A DNA stretch of 20,103 nucleotides from positions 1-20,103 of IMG/VR virus record IMGVR_UViG_3300025598_001100; one strand, given 5' to 3'. Below are positions 13,479-20,103 of this stretch, in pieces. The translations under genes and the position numbers were made by a program. How positions within the stretch are numbered: position 1 is the stretch's first letter; each line of letters opens with the position of its first letter. This DNA is from a virus. The notes below the pieces were generated by a model. That model ran no database searches and was not told the DNA's origin. It saw only the letters and a list, made by a program, of their open reading frames with translations.

Positions 13479-16148
13479 TTAAAACTCAAATAAATTATTA
13501 AATGTATTTTTTTCTTCAGTGCTTTGGATATCCCAATTTAGTACACCGATCAAGTTATCTAACTTGTTATCTATGATGGTTTGTTCCATCTCAGCGTGAT
13601 CAAAAGGTAAATCTTTGAACCACTGTGGTAACCTCAGTTCATCCACAGGATAAGCAACTGATGTGAAACCTAACGGATTAGGCTTGAGTTTACAAACAAT
13701 AACTTTTGCACCATCTGTAATACTCATAGAATATTTGTCGTTAAACATACGTTTTAAAGTATTCCAGTTGATACTTGCACGTACATGCCCTGGCATATTG
13801 GCCTTGCCAGCCTTAGCTTCCTTAACTTGGTATTCTGTAATCTTATTAGCACGTTTAGGAGATCCTTTTTCCCAGCCGGGTCTTCCTTTGAATTGCGTAC
13901 GAAATTCGGCGATGTGTGTTAATACTTCTTGTTCAGGCTTACCCATTAAGACCATTTCTAAAACATCACTTAAAAAGTTTTGTATAAATTCAGGAGTATC
14001 GCTACGTTTTAAATCCAAGCCCATAGCTTTAATTTTACCAGGCTTACCATCTACGTCTGCACGTTTACCTTCTTTATCATAATATAATACAGCATAACGT
14101 TTTTTAGTAATGAATAAACTTTTGCTACCAACAATTTCACGACCTGCACGTATAACTTCTCCGCGACTTTTTGGAACATGAAAATAGTCTAGCATAAACT
14201 GTGGAAATGTTGTGTTGACTTCCTCGCCAATTTGATCATACAATTGAATTACATTTTCTTTACTCCAGGGAATTAATCCGCTATCAATATCTTTCTTTAG
14301 AGTTTTGTATGCACTAAAATAACAAGAGTCTGTATCTCCATAGATAACTGCTTTTCCTATGTGGTCGTATTCTCCTGTGATAATCTCATTTACTTTACTC
14401 GCCATATGTTTTGCAATTTGGCGCCCGACCAGTGTTGTTGATTGTCCGATTCTCTTATCAAAGAACCTACAACCGCTATTAAGAATAGCGCCATAGAGAC
14501 TGTTAAGATTAATCTTTTTAACGAGTTGTCGTTTATCCCAGTATTCTTCTTCAACTTTGTTTCCAGCATTTATTGCTTCCTTTAATTTGGCCTGCATCTC
14601 TTTACGTTCAGCATACCATCTTTTAAGTAGCCCCGGAATAATACCTTCTTTTTCGTAGGTAAAAATAGTGCCATTACTCGAAAGCATCCAAGGCTGATTA
14701 CTTTCAAATATAAGTCTATAAACTTCTGCCGCACTTAGAATATCAGTGTCTCCATTTTCCCAATCAATGGTAATGTCAGTGCCAATCTCTTGAGCCATTA
14801 CACTTTCATATTCATCTGCTCCAAATTTACCTTCCCAAGATGCCGCAAATGATTTGCCTTTTGCCATCTGGGTTTCAATAAATTCCTCTGTTCGTGTCTG
14901 CCTTAATTGACCAATAATAGTTTCTGGGCCCATGTTCAACGCACGAATTGCACTAGGATAAAGACTGTTAATATCTAATGATCCGACCCAGTCTTGGATA
15001 CCTTCTTTAGGATGTGCAACATACGCACCGGCCGCCGCAGTATTTTCTTCACGATCACTCATTTTTGTACGGTTAGGCACTTGCATGCCTCTGCGATGGC
15101 ATTCGTTAATAATAGCTTGTTCAGTTACAGCTACCGCACCCATTGTAGTTTGTAGCAATACTGTATTTTCATGTGCCAATGTATTGGCAAGATCCATGAA
15201 CTTTAATTTTTTATCTAAGTCGTCTAATAGTTTACAGTCGTTAATATTATATTCGACAAACGTTTTAAAATCATTGTTGTATAGTTGGTCTAGTGTACCT
15301 TCATATTGTGTTTTACGCTTACCTAGCTCATATTCTGCAATTGCATCAAGTCTATAACTGTGGCGTTCTTCATACGTATACTTACGGTACAACTCAAGAT
15401 AGTCTAAATGAACGCGACCAATATAGTCATAGGTTACACTATCACGACCAAATTTTTCATATTCTCTGCGTTTAGGAAATTGATCAAACAAACAAAATCT
15501 ACGGGTATCTTCTTTTGATAATGCTTTTGTTACTCTATTTGTAGTATAAGGTACGTCAAATCCTTCACTGTTCCAACCACTAAGTACGTCTGCATCTTGT
15601 ATAAGATCTAAGAACATACTTAACAATTCACCTTCATTGTCAAACAAGTAAGTATTAGGAAAATCTTTAACCATTTCTTTGGCATCTTCCATGCTAACAC
15701 CTTTAGGCGGAATAGCCATACATACCATAGTTTCTAACCATTGTAGGTAGACAGCAATCGCAGTAATTGGCATGAATGCATCGTCTGGACTTGCATAACC
15801 ACGTTCTGGATCAAAGTCTACCTCAATATCAAAAAATGCTACATTTAGTTTAGGAGCATCCTGATTTAGATAGTGTTCACTTAGTGTGACAAATATTGGA
15901 TTAATATCGCTTTCGAACAATTCTTTGCCACTGTTAATAGCTTGTTCTTTGCGTAACTCTTTAGTGTTCTTACAAACAATCTTAGTTAATGGATCGCCGT
16001 AAATAGAAGTAAATTTGCCGCGTGGGTCTTTAACATAAAACGTGTGTTTGACAGGAATGTCACGAAACTCACGTTCACCTTTTTTATTACGTTCAACTAC
16101 TCGAATGATATCATTCTCACGGTCAAACCATGCGTCTACATAAGACAT
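13479..16148 (-). CDS. Family B DNA polymerase (T4 gp43-like)
   Basis: Replicative polymerase with proofreading, 889 aa against 898 in T4. Exonuclease motifs are FFDIEV (D107, E109), WNSEGFDVPY (D198) and YNINDCKLLDD (Y300, D304). Polymerase motif A is SLDINSLYPS (D392), motif B is KKINLNSLYG (544-553), and motif C is YGDTDS (D605, D607). All catalytic residues are present. The extreme C-terminus, NTFNNLFEF, resembles the clamp-binding tail of T4/RB69 gp43. GGAG lies ten bases before the ATG, and a 5-bp hairpin directly precedes it. The sliding clamp lies just downstream. The gene is uninterrupted, with no intein or split. Confidence 0.96.
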   Translation of the reverse strand: MSYVDAWFDRENDIIRVVERNKKGEREFRDIPVKHTFYVKDPRGKFTSIYGDPLTKIVCKNTKELRKEQAINSGKELFESDINPIFVTLSEHYLNQDAPKLNVAFFDIEVDFDPERGYASPDDAFMPITAIAVYLQWLETMVCMAIPPKGVSMEDAKEMVKDFPNTYLFDNEGELLSMFLDLIQDADVLSGWNSEGFDVPYTTNRVTKALSKEDTRRFCLFDQFPKRREYEKFGRDSVTYDYIGRVHLDYLELYRKYTYEERHSYRLDAIAEYELGKRKTQYEGTLDQLYNNDFKTFVEYNINDCKLLDDLDKKLKFMDLANTLAHENTVLLQTTMGAVAVTEQAIINECHRRGMQVPNRTKMSDREENTAAAGAYVAHPKEGIQDWVGSLDINSLYPSAIRALNMGPETIIGQLRQTRTEEFIETQMAKGKSFAASWEGKFGADEYESVMAQEIGTDITIDWENGDTDILSAAEVYRLIFESNQPWMLSSNGTIFTYEKEGIIPGLLKRWYAERKEMQAKLKEAINAGNKVEEEYWDKRQLVKKINLNSLYGAILNSGCRFFDKRIGQSTTLVGRQIAKHMASKVNEIITGEYDHIGKAVIYGDTDSCYFSAYKTLKKDIDSGLIPWSKENVIQLYDQIGEEVNTTFPQFMLDYFHVPKSRGEVIRAGREIVGSKSLFITKKRYAVLYYDKEGKRADVDGKPGKIKAMGLDLKRSDTPEFIQNFLSDVLEMVLMGKPEQEVLTHIAEFRTQFKGRPGWEKGSPKRANKITEYQVKEAKAGKANMPGHVRASINWNTLKRMFNDKYSMSITDGAKVIVCKLKPNPLGFTSVAYPVDELRLPQWFKDLPFDHAEMEQTIIDNKLDNLIGVLNWDIQSTEEKNTFNNLFEF

Positions 16149-16163
16149 AAATTTTCTTCTCCA

Positions 16164-16181
16164 TGCAATTTAGGGCTTGCA
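16164..16181 (-). promoter_or_regulatory. Candidate translational operator hairpin of the DNA polymerase gene
   Basis: In the polymerase leader, TGCAA and TTGCA can pair as a 5-bp stem around an 8-base loop (GCCCTAAA). The hairpin ends one base before the GGAG ribosome binding site at 16159-16162. T4 gene 43 is autoregulated by gp43 binding a 5-bp, 8-base-loop hairpin in the same place. The geometry is the same, though the loop sequence differs from T4. A hairpin this small can also occur by chance. Confidence 0.35.
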
Positions 16182-16225
16182 AATACCTTAGTGCTGTTTT
16201 ATGGCCAGCTAACCTTATACAATAA

Positions 16226-16233
16226 TATTTATT
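16226..16233 (-). promoter_or_regulatory. Possible T4-type late promoter element
   Basis: AATAAATA on the minus strand differs at one position from the T4 late-promoter consensus TATAAATA. It overlaps the stop codon of the DsbA-like gene and lies about 80 bases before the polymerase ATG. Late control of a polymerase gene would be odd, and the region is AT-rich, so this may be chance. Confidence 0.15.
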
Positions 16234-16489
16234 AGATACGCTTTGTGATATCTAAAATTGCTTCAATTTCTTCCCAATCTTCATTATAAGCCGCCCAATC
16301 GCCTTTATGTGCAATTTTAATAGCTTTGTTAATAACACTTGGTTTGATTTGTAATTCTTCTGCTACTGCCTTGACAGTTTCTTTTAAGCCTTCTTGCAAG
16401 TCTTCGACTTCACGTAGTACTGTACTACCTTCTGAAATCAACCGCTCTAGTTTTGCCTTTTCTTCTGCACCGTATGAACGACCGCCCAT
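16232..16489 (-). CDS. DsbA-like (T4 double-stranded DNA-binding / late transcription) protein
   Basis: An 85-residue all-helical protein. The core LKETVKAVAEELQIKPSVIN, then KAIKIAHKG, resembles the helix-turn region of the T4 DsbA family, small dsDNA-binding proteins that aid late transcription. It is preceded by a heptad-like helix (EEKAKLERLISEGSTVLREV) and followed by an acidic Trp-containing end. Small proteins of this form commonly stand just upstream of the polymerase in marine T4-like phages, as I remember. AGGAG lies six bases before the ATG, with a -10 TATAAT upstream. The similarity is by eye, so I leave the symbol blank. It could equally be a generic small DNA-binding protein. 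Confidence 0.6.
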   Translation of the reverse strand: MGGRSYGAEEKAKLERLISEGSTVLREVEDLQEGLKETVKAVAEELQIKPSVINKAIKIAHKGDWAAYNEDWEEIEAILDITKRI

Positions 16490-16513
16490 GTAAATCTCCT
16501 AATGTATAAGCCT

Positions 16514-16542
16514 ATTATATATTACTTATTGTGTCAATGCAA
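16514..16542 (-). promoter_or_regulatory. Predicted sigma70-type promoter before the DsbA-like gene
   Basis: A perfect -10 TATAAT (16514-16519) has TTGCAT (16537-16542) exactly 17 bases upstream on the minus strand. A better hexamer, TTGACA (16532-16537), is only 12 bases away, which is too close to pair with this -10. The element lies directly after the hairpin terminator of the LysM gene, which suits the start of a new transcription unit leading into the polymerase. Confidence 0.5.
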
Positions 16543-16555
16543 CCTTTAGAGGTGG

Positions 16556-16581
16556 AAATGGCAGAAATTAATCTGCCATTT
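16556..16581 (-). terminator. Hairpin terminator after the LysM gene
   Basis: A perfect 10-bp inverted repeat (AAATGGCAGA / TCTGCCATTT) surrounds a 6-base loop, starting five bases past the LysM gene stop. In minus-strand transcripts the hairpin is followed by only a short U run. On the plus strand the run is longer (TTTTT), so it may work in both directions. Its place between a stop codon and a new promoter supports a terminator. Confidence 0.65.
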
Positions 16582-16585
16582 TTAA

Positions 16586-18313
16586 TTAACCGCGAGCTAT
16601 TTTTAACCAGCGATTCAATTCTTCTTTATAACTTTCTTTTACTTGATATCCATCTTCTGCACTTGTTGCATTGTTTGCGGCTTTTTTAATGTTTTGATCT
16701 TGAGCGGCAGAATATTGAGCATCGTCTGCTTTTTCAGCTTCTCCCTTTTTTGGAGTAGCACTTGCGGCATCACTGGCTTGATCCATTTGATTAGTATAGT
16801 TACTTGCACTTGGATTGTTAGCATTTAATGCTTTGATATCATCCAAGTCATCTAATTGTGATTCTAAATCTTGCAGTTGTTTGATATTATCTTCGTCTTG
16901 AGATTGTTCTAAATCTACAAGCAAGGAAGCTAATTGTTGTTTAGTAGAATCAATTTCTTTTTGCGTAGCTTCAATTTCGGCTTGTTTTTTAGCTTTGTCT
17001 TCGGCTTCGGCATCTGCATCAGAATCTGTCTTAGGTGCGTTAGGTGCATCGTAAGGCATAGTTTCTGGTTTAGAACCTACACCTTGATCGTATACTGGTT
17101 TCCCAGTAGCTTGCGGAATTGTAATATTTTGTCCAACTCCAATTTTGTTTGGATTAGTAATAGCAGGATTAGCTGCCATCAGATCAGCAACACTAACTTT
17201 ATTACTTTGTGCAATTCTACTTAAAGTATCTCCTCGTTGAACTTGATAAGTTGTTGACGACGCATTAGATGTTTTAGTATCGCCGGGGTACAATGCGTTA
17301 GGTGGATTTACTTGTCCACGTCCTGCACCACTTACTGGCGCATCGGATGTCTTAGCATCACCGGGTAATGCATTAGGTGGATTTACTTGTCCACGTCCTC
17401 CACCATTTAATGAACCTGCGGCTCCTAATACTACCATACCTGCCGCTATAGATTTGCGAGGATTATCTTTTAGCCATTGCCATAATCTGCTCTTCATATT
17501 ATCAGGAACTGTACGCCATTCGATATCTGAGATATCTGGACGTGGGGGAGTTTTAAATGCACCAACTCTACCAGCTTCTGGCGGAAGTATATCTATCAAT
17601 GGATCTCTAACGGTAATGCCGCCGCGATCTCCGATTTCTGCTCCCCTTCTTGCTTCTTCGCCAGCACCTCGGGCCAAATCCCATGCTCTTCTGCCAAGTG
17701 TAAGTTCGCCTTCAAACAAGTCGCTAAAACTTTCTAATAGTGCTTCTGCTAATGGTTGATCTGCTGGAACAATACCTTGTCCAGTTCTGCTATCTGTATT
17801 AGGACCTTCGCCTGATAGTGCAGATAGTTTAGCTTTTAGTTCTTTGTATTTAGGAATTAAAGCTGTTAATTGTTTTAACTCTGCATCTTCTTTGTCTTGA
17901 CGTGCAATAGCAGTTTGACTGCCACCTTGGATACCAGCATCATAATCTTTATTGCTAGAACTAAAAGGATTTAAATGACGTAAAAATGTACTTGTATTTG
18001 CTTTTTGTGGAACTAGACCGCGTTTAGCTAGTAATGCATCTTGTTCTTCTGTACCAGTAGCACTGATACGTGGCTTAGTCGGTGTACCGGCACCTTGCCA
18101 TTCACCTTGTGTATCTGGCTCAGCACTAACAAAATATCCGCTAACAGGATCATATAAACCAGGTAATTTATTTTGTTGAGCAAGAGTCATTAATGTTTGA
18201 GCACGTTTTTGTTCGTCTTTTTCTTGACTTACCTGTGCTTCGATGTCACGTAGTCGTAGACCTTCATTAAGTTCAATGTTTTCTATGCGATTAATTAAAT
18301 CTCTTATGTTCAT
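16586..18313 (-). CDS. LysM-domain protein, probably virion-associated (575 aa)
   Basis: A long low-complexity protein with one recognisable domain. Residues 355-401 are a LysM peptidoglycan-binding domain (TYQVQRGDTLSRIAQSNKVS through GVGQNITIPQ). Before it lie a helical N-terminus (INRIENIELNEGLRLRDIEA), a short hydrophobic stretch (SIAAGMVVLGAAGSL, 288-302) and two copies of GRGQVNPPNAL. After it comes a coiled coil (432-495) and a C-terminal ELNRWLKIARG. It could bind cell wall during infection or be part of the tail or baseplate. No catalytic domain is visible. ATG 18313 is chosen for its AAGGA site five bases upstream; GTG 18352 would overlap the neighbour by 38 bases. Confidence 0.75.
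   Translation of the reverse strand: MNIRDLINRIENIELNEGLRLRDIEAQVSQEKDEQKRAQTLMTLAQQNKLPGLYDPVSGYFVSAEPDTQGEWQGAGTPTKPRISATGTEEQDALLAKRGLVPQKANTSTFLRHLNPFSSSNKDYDAGIQGGSQTAIARQDKEDAELKQLTALIPKYKELKAKLSALSGEGPNTDSRTGQGIVPADQPLAEALLESFSDLFEGELTLGRRAWDLARGAGEEARRGAEIGDRGGITVRDPLIDILPPEAGRVGAFKTPPRPDISDIEWRTVPDNMKSRLWQWLKDNPRKSIAAGMVVLGAAGSLNGGGRGQVNPPNALPGDAKTSDAPVSGAGRGQVNPPNALYPGDTKTSNASSTTYQVQRGDTLSRIAQSNKVSVADLMAANPAITNPNKIGVGQNITIPQATGKPVYDQGVGSKPETMPYDAPNAPKTDSDADAEAEDKAKKQAEIEATQKEIDSTKQQLASLLVDLEQSQDEDNIKQLQDLESQLDDLDDIKALNANNPSASNYTNQMDQASDAASATPKKGEAEKADDAQYSAAQDQNIKKAANNATSAEDGYQVKESYKEELNRWLKIARG
17262..17405 (-). repeat. Tandem 25-codon repeat inside the LysM gene (2 copies)
   Basis: Two adjacent copies encode GRGQVNPPNAL(Y)PGD(A/T)KTS(D/N)A, with a 75-base period. 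A 27-base core (TTAGGTGGATTTACTTGTCC and seven more bases, plus strand) is identical at 17299 and 17374. One copy has an extra Tyr codon. The near-identity suggests recent duplication of a linker segment just before the LysM domain. Confidence 0.75.
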
Positions 18314-18314
18314 A

Positions 18315-20103
18315 TTATTCCTTTGGTACACAGTTAGGGACCGTGCGCCCACCTTTCTTTTTAGTTCCTACTGGATGGTAACCCTTCCAACAAGGATTTG
18401 AATTTTTTAATGATTTCTTTTTAGCGTTAGCTTCTTTAATAGGATTAGTTTCGCCAATATGTTTAGGTATATTAGCAGTTCTGCGACCACCTTGTTTGCG
18501 AATACGTGCAAGTTCGTCTATACCATGACGAATTTGTTCCATATTCATCGCTAACTCTGGAAACTGACGAGTGATATTTTCCCAAGTTAGCAAATCGTTT
18601 GTTTGTGCTCTTTCGGATAAATCTTTTAATTGACCACGTGCTCGCATTATACGTGCTTCAATACTAGCAGGATTTACACCTTGATGACTGTGAATAGTGC
18701 TAGCCGCTGGATTTTCTTTATCAAAATCTAATGGAGTTTCGTCTACAACGTAATTACCCATACCTGGGCCGCCAGTAGGATTAAATCCCATGCTATGACC
18801 AGGAACTTCGTTTTCTTTAACTTTCTTTCGCTTGCCCTTCATCGCGTTACTTAACAATGCAGTACCTTTATCTTTTTGATTAAATTCTTTAGCAACTTTT
18901 TGATCAATACCTACTTTTTTAGCAAATGCAGGATTATGTGCGGCAGCTGCCATAGTACGTGCTTGTTTTTCAGTAGTACTTCTTTCATGTAATTGCGATT
19001 CTTTTTCCATTTTATCTAATGCATCACCGATTAAATCAGTAAGACTATGGAACGCCGCAGTGGTTAATACATCACGACCAAATGCTTGAACCCATCGTTT
19101 AAGCGGAGGAAGTAGTTTTGCTCCATCATGTATGACATTTGCTCCAACGAACGATAACGCCTTTTGAATAAACGAAGCTACTCTTTTAACTTTAGGTGCC
19201 TGAGATGCTAGCCAAACAGCTTCTCCTCCCGGGCCGGCAATAGCACTTGCTAGACCGCCAGCCGCAAGTCCTGCTAAATCAAATGCAAGATCTAATCTAC
19301 TATATGGAATTTCGGGAACAATTCTTTCATCCCACCAATCTCCTGCTCCTGCATCACCGCCACCAGCGGCCCGGTGTGCAATTTCACCTCCAACACCAAC
19401 AGCACCGGCTATAGCAGGCCAGGAAACTTCATTGATACTTTCTTTCATTAATACACGTTCAGCAATAGTTTGACCGTATTGTTTATAAAAGTTTTGTTTT
19501 TTAATTTGTTTGGCTTTAACTTCTTGTTCAGCTTCATCGAAATATTTACGGACAACACTTTCACGACCTACACGAGCCTGTGGTGTAGATATTTTTTCTT
19601 CTTTCTGGTAATGTTGCATTGCCATTTGCACAGGCAATGATACTTTATGAGGATTACCTTCCATTAACAAACTAACATCATTTTTATCTACAATAGATAA
19701 AAATTTACCTATACTATTTTCTGACATGGGCTGTTGTGCAGGCATCTCTCTAGGTTCAGGAGCAGTCATTGTAGTCTTAGAAGAATACATTTGAGTTTCT
19801 TTGTATCCAGCCGGATCTTGTTGAGCAACATAAGAACGAGCTTCTTCTTCAGAATCAAAGTCTGCTTCAATAGTGCCTTTTTCTACATTAGTAACTGTAA
19901 AATCAGGAGTCTCTCCTGGCATTGCAAATTCAGTTTTTGTAATATAGAATTTAGGAGCAGAAGGTAAAGATGCTTGGGGAGCCGCAGGTGCAGGAGCCGC
20001 AGGTTGATTAATATCTGCTTCCTTAACAACACGAAGAAATCGAACCATGTCACTAGCACCTGCTACAGGCTTTGTAGCAACGCCGTCCATCGCCTGTAGT
20101 ATG
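18315..20103 (-). CDS. Large phage protein, probably structural (5' end may lie outside window)
   Basis: The last in-window ATG is at 20090 and gives 591 residues. However, the frame stays open to the window edge (ILQ-A before the Met) and that ATG lacks a good ribosome binding site, so the true start may be further right. Features: a Pro/Ala-rich linker (residues 29-46); two related short motifs, MVRFLRVVKEADI (15-27) and IGKFLSIVDKNDV (127-139); a Gly/Ala-rich hydrophobic region (about 222-300, including AFDLAGLAAGGLASAIAGP); and a basic tail (CWKGYHPVGTKKKGG...VPNCVPK, two Cys) that recurs in marine phage proteins as I recall them. It may be a membrane-interacting virion or internal protein. 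Function not established. Confidence 0.7.
   Translation of the reverse strand, partial: ILQAMDGVATKPVAGASDMVRFLRVVKEADINQPAAPAPAAPQASLPSAPKFYITKTEFAMPGETPDFTVTNVEKGTIEADFDSEEEARSYVAQQDPAGYKETQMYSSKTTMTAPEPREMPAQQPMSENSIGKFLSIVDKNDVSLLMEGNPHKVSLPVQMAMQHYQKEEKISTPQARVGRESVVRKYFDEAEQEVKAKQIKKQNFYKQYGQTIAERVLMKESINEVSWPAIAGAVGVGGEIAHRAAGGGDAGAGDWWDERIVPEIPYSRLDLAFDLAGLAAGGLASAIAGPGGEAVWLASQAPKVKRVASFIQKALSFVGANVIHDGAKLLPPLKRWVQAFGRDVLTTAAFHSLTDLIGDALDKMEKESQLHERSTTEKQARTMAAAAHNPAFAKKVGIDQKVAKEFNQKDKGTALLSNAMKGKRKKVKENEVPGHSMGFNPTGGPGMGNYVVDETPLDFDKENPAASTIHSHQGVNPASIEARIMRARGQLKDLSERAQTNDLLTWENITRQFPELAMNMEQIRHGIDELARIRKQGGRRTANIPKHIGETNPIKEANAKKKSLKNSNPCWKGYHPVGTKKKGGRTVPNCVPKE

Noticed and set aside
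13663-14082. Plus-strand ORF of 139 codons
   Set aside because: Wholly antisense to the conserved DNA polymerase gene, with no family motif in its product.
16514-16537. TTGACA at 16532-16537 as the -35 box of the promoter before the DsbA-like gene
   Set aside because: It is only 12 bases from the TATAAT, too short for normal sigma70 pairing. TTGCAT at the correct 17-base distance was preferred.
16639-16824. Minus-strand 61-codon ORF
   Set aside because: A shifted-frame shadow inside the LysM gene's C-terminal coiled coil, with no start signal.
16934-17759. Plus-strand ORFs of 96 and 101 codons
   Set aside because: Antisense to the low-complexity LysM gene; the biased composition leaves long open frames on the other strand.
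1-20103. tRNA genes, CRISPR array, IS element, integrase or attachment sites
   Set aside because: No cloverleaf-sized gap between genes, no regular spaced repeats, and no transposase or recombinase motif was seen.

Overview
The window is a densely packed, one-directional block of a tailed-phage genome. Every supported gene reads on the minus strand, most neighbours overlap by 1-50 bases (many ATGA, GTGA or TAATG junctions), and no gene-free stretch exceeds about 100 bases. A family B DNA polymerase of the T4 gp43 type lies next to a gp45-type sliding clamp and a possible DsbA-like DNA-binding protein. This points to a T4-like myovirus. The low GC content and the auxiliary genes (cupin, 2-oxoglutarate oxygenase, glycosyltransferase, purine phosphoribosyltransferase) resemble phages of marine bacteria. 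The host cannot be named from this sequence. I saw no tRNA gene, CRISPR array, IS element or integrase.

Layout in transcription order (right to left). 20103-16586: two large proteins that look virion-associated, a 591-residue protein probably cut by the window edge and a LysM-domain protein. A hairpin terminator follows. 16489-11751: replication block, with a DsbA-like protein, DNA polymerase, a short UDP-glucose dehydrogenase-like enzyme, the sliding clamp behind a consensus sigma70 promoter, and a DUF2061 membrane protein. 11758-9805: a DpdA-like (TGT-superfamily) DNA-modification enzyme and a BPSL0761-family protein. 9815-6879: a coupled oxidoreductase cassette (Gfo/Idh/MocA, zinc-type alcohol dehydrogenase, unknown 171-residue protein, 2OG-Fe(II) oxygenase). 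6879-3749: a QueD-like protein, a glycosyltransferase, a cupin between two Ser/Thr-rich proteins, and small unknowns. 3752-1: phosphoribosyltransferase, small proteins, GTP cyclohydrolase I (FolE), two unknowns, QueE, a tiny Cys-rich membrane protein and a gene cut by the left edge.

How the genes may work together. FolE, the QueD-like protein and QueE are successive steps from GTP to 7-carboxy-7-deazaguanine (CDG). The DpdA-like enzyme is of the type that exchanges guanine in DNA for a 7-deazaguanine. The phage therefore very probably carries 7-deazaguanine-modified DNA, which is known in other phages to block host restriction. No QueC is visible here, so the base could be CDG itself or a later product if QueC lies elsewhere. 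Notable details are a QueE whose cluster motif is split by a 36-residue insertion, a DpdA that starts at TTG and is coupled to clamp and DUF2061 translation, and a 5-bp, 8-nt-loop hairpin beside the DNA polymerase ribosome binding site that resembles the T4 gene 43 operator.

Three short genes under 60 codons (175-312, 2900-3067, 11751-11930) and the left-edge partial gene were found by reading the sequence directly. Several starts were moved to internal codons with better ribosome binding sites.
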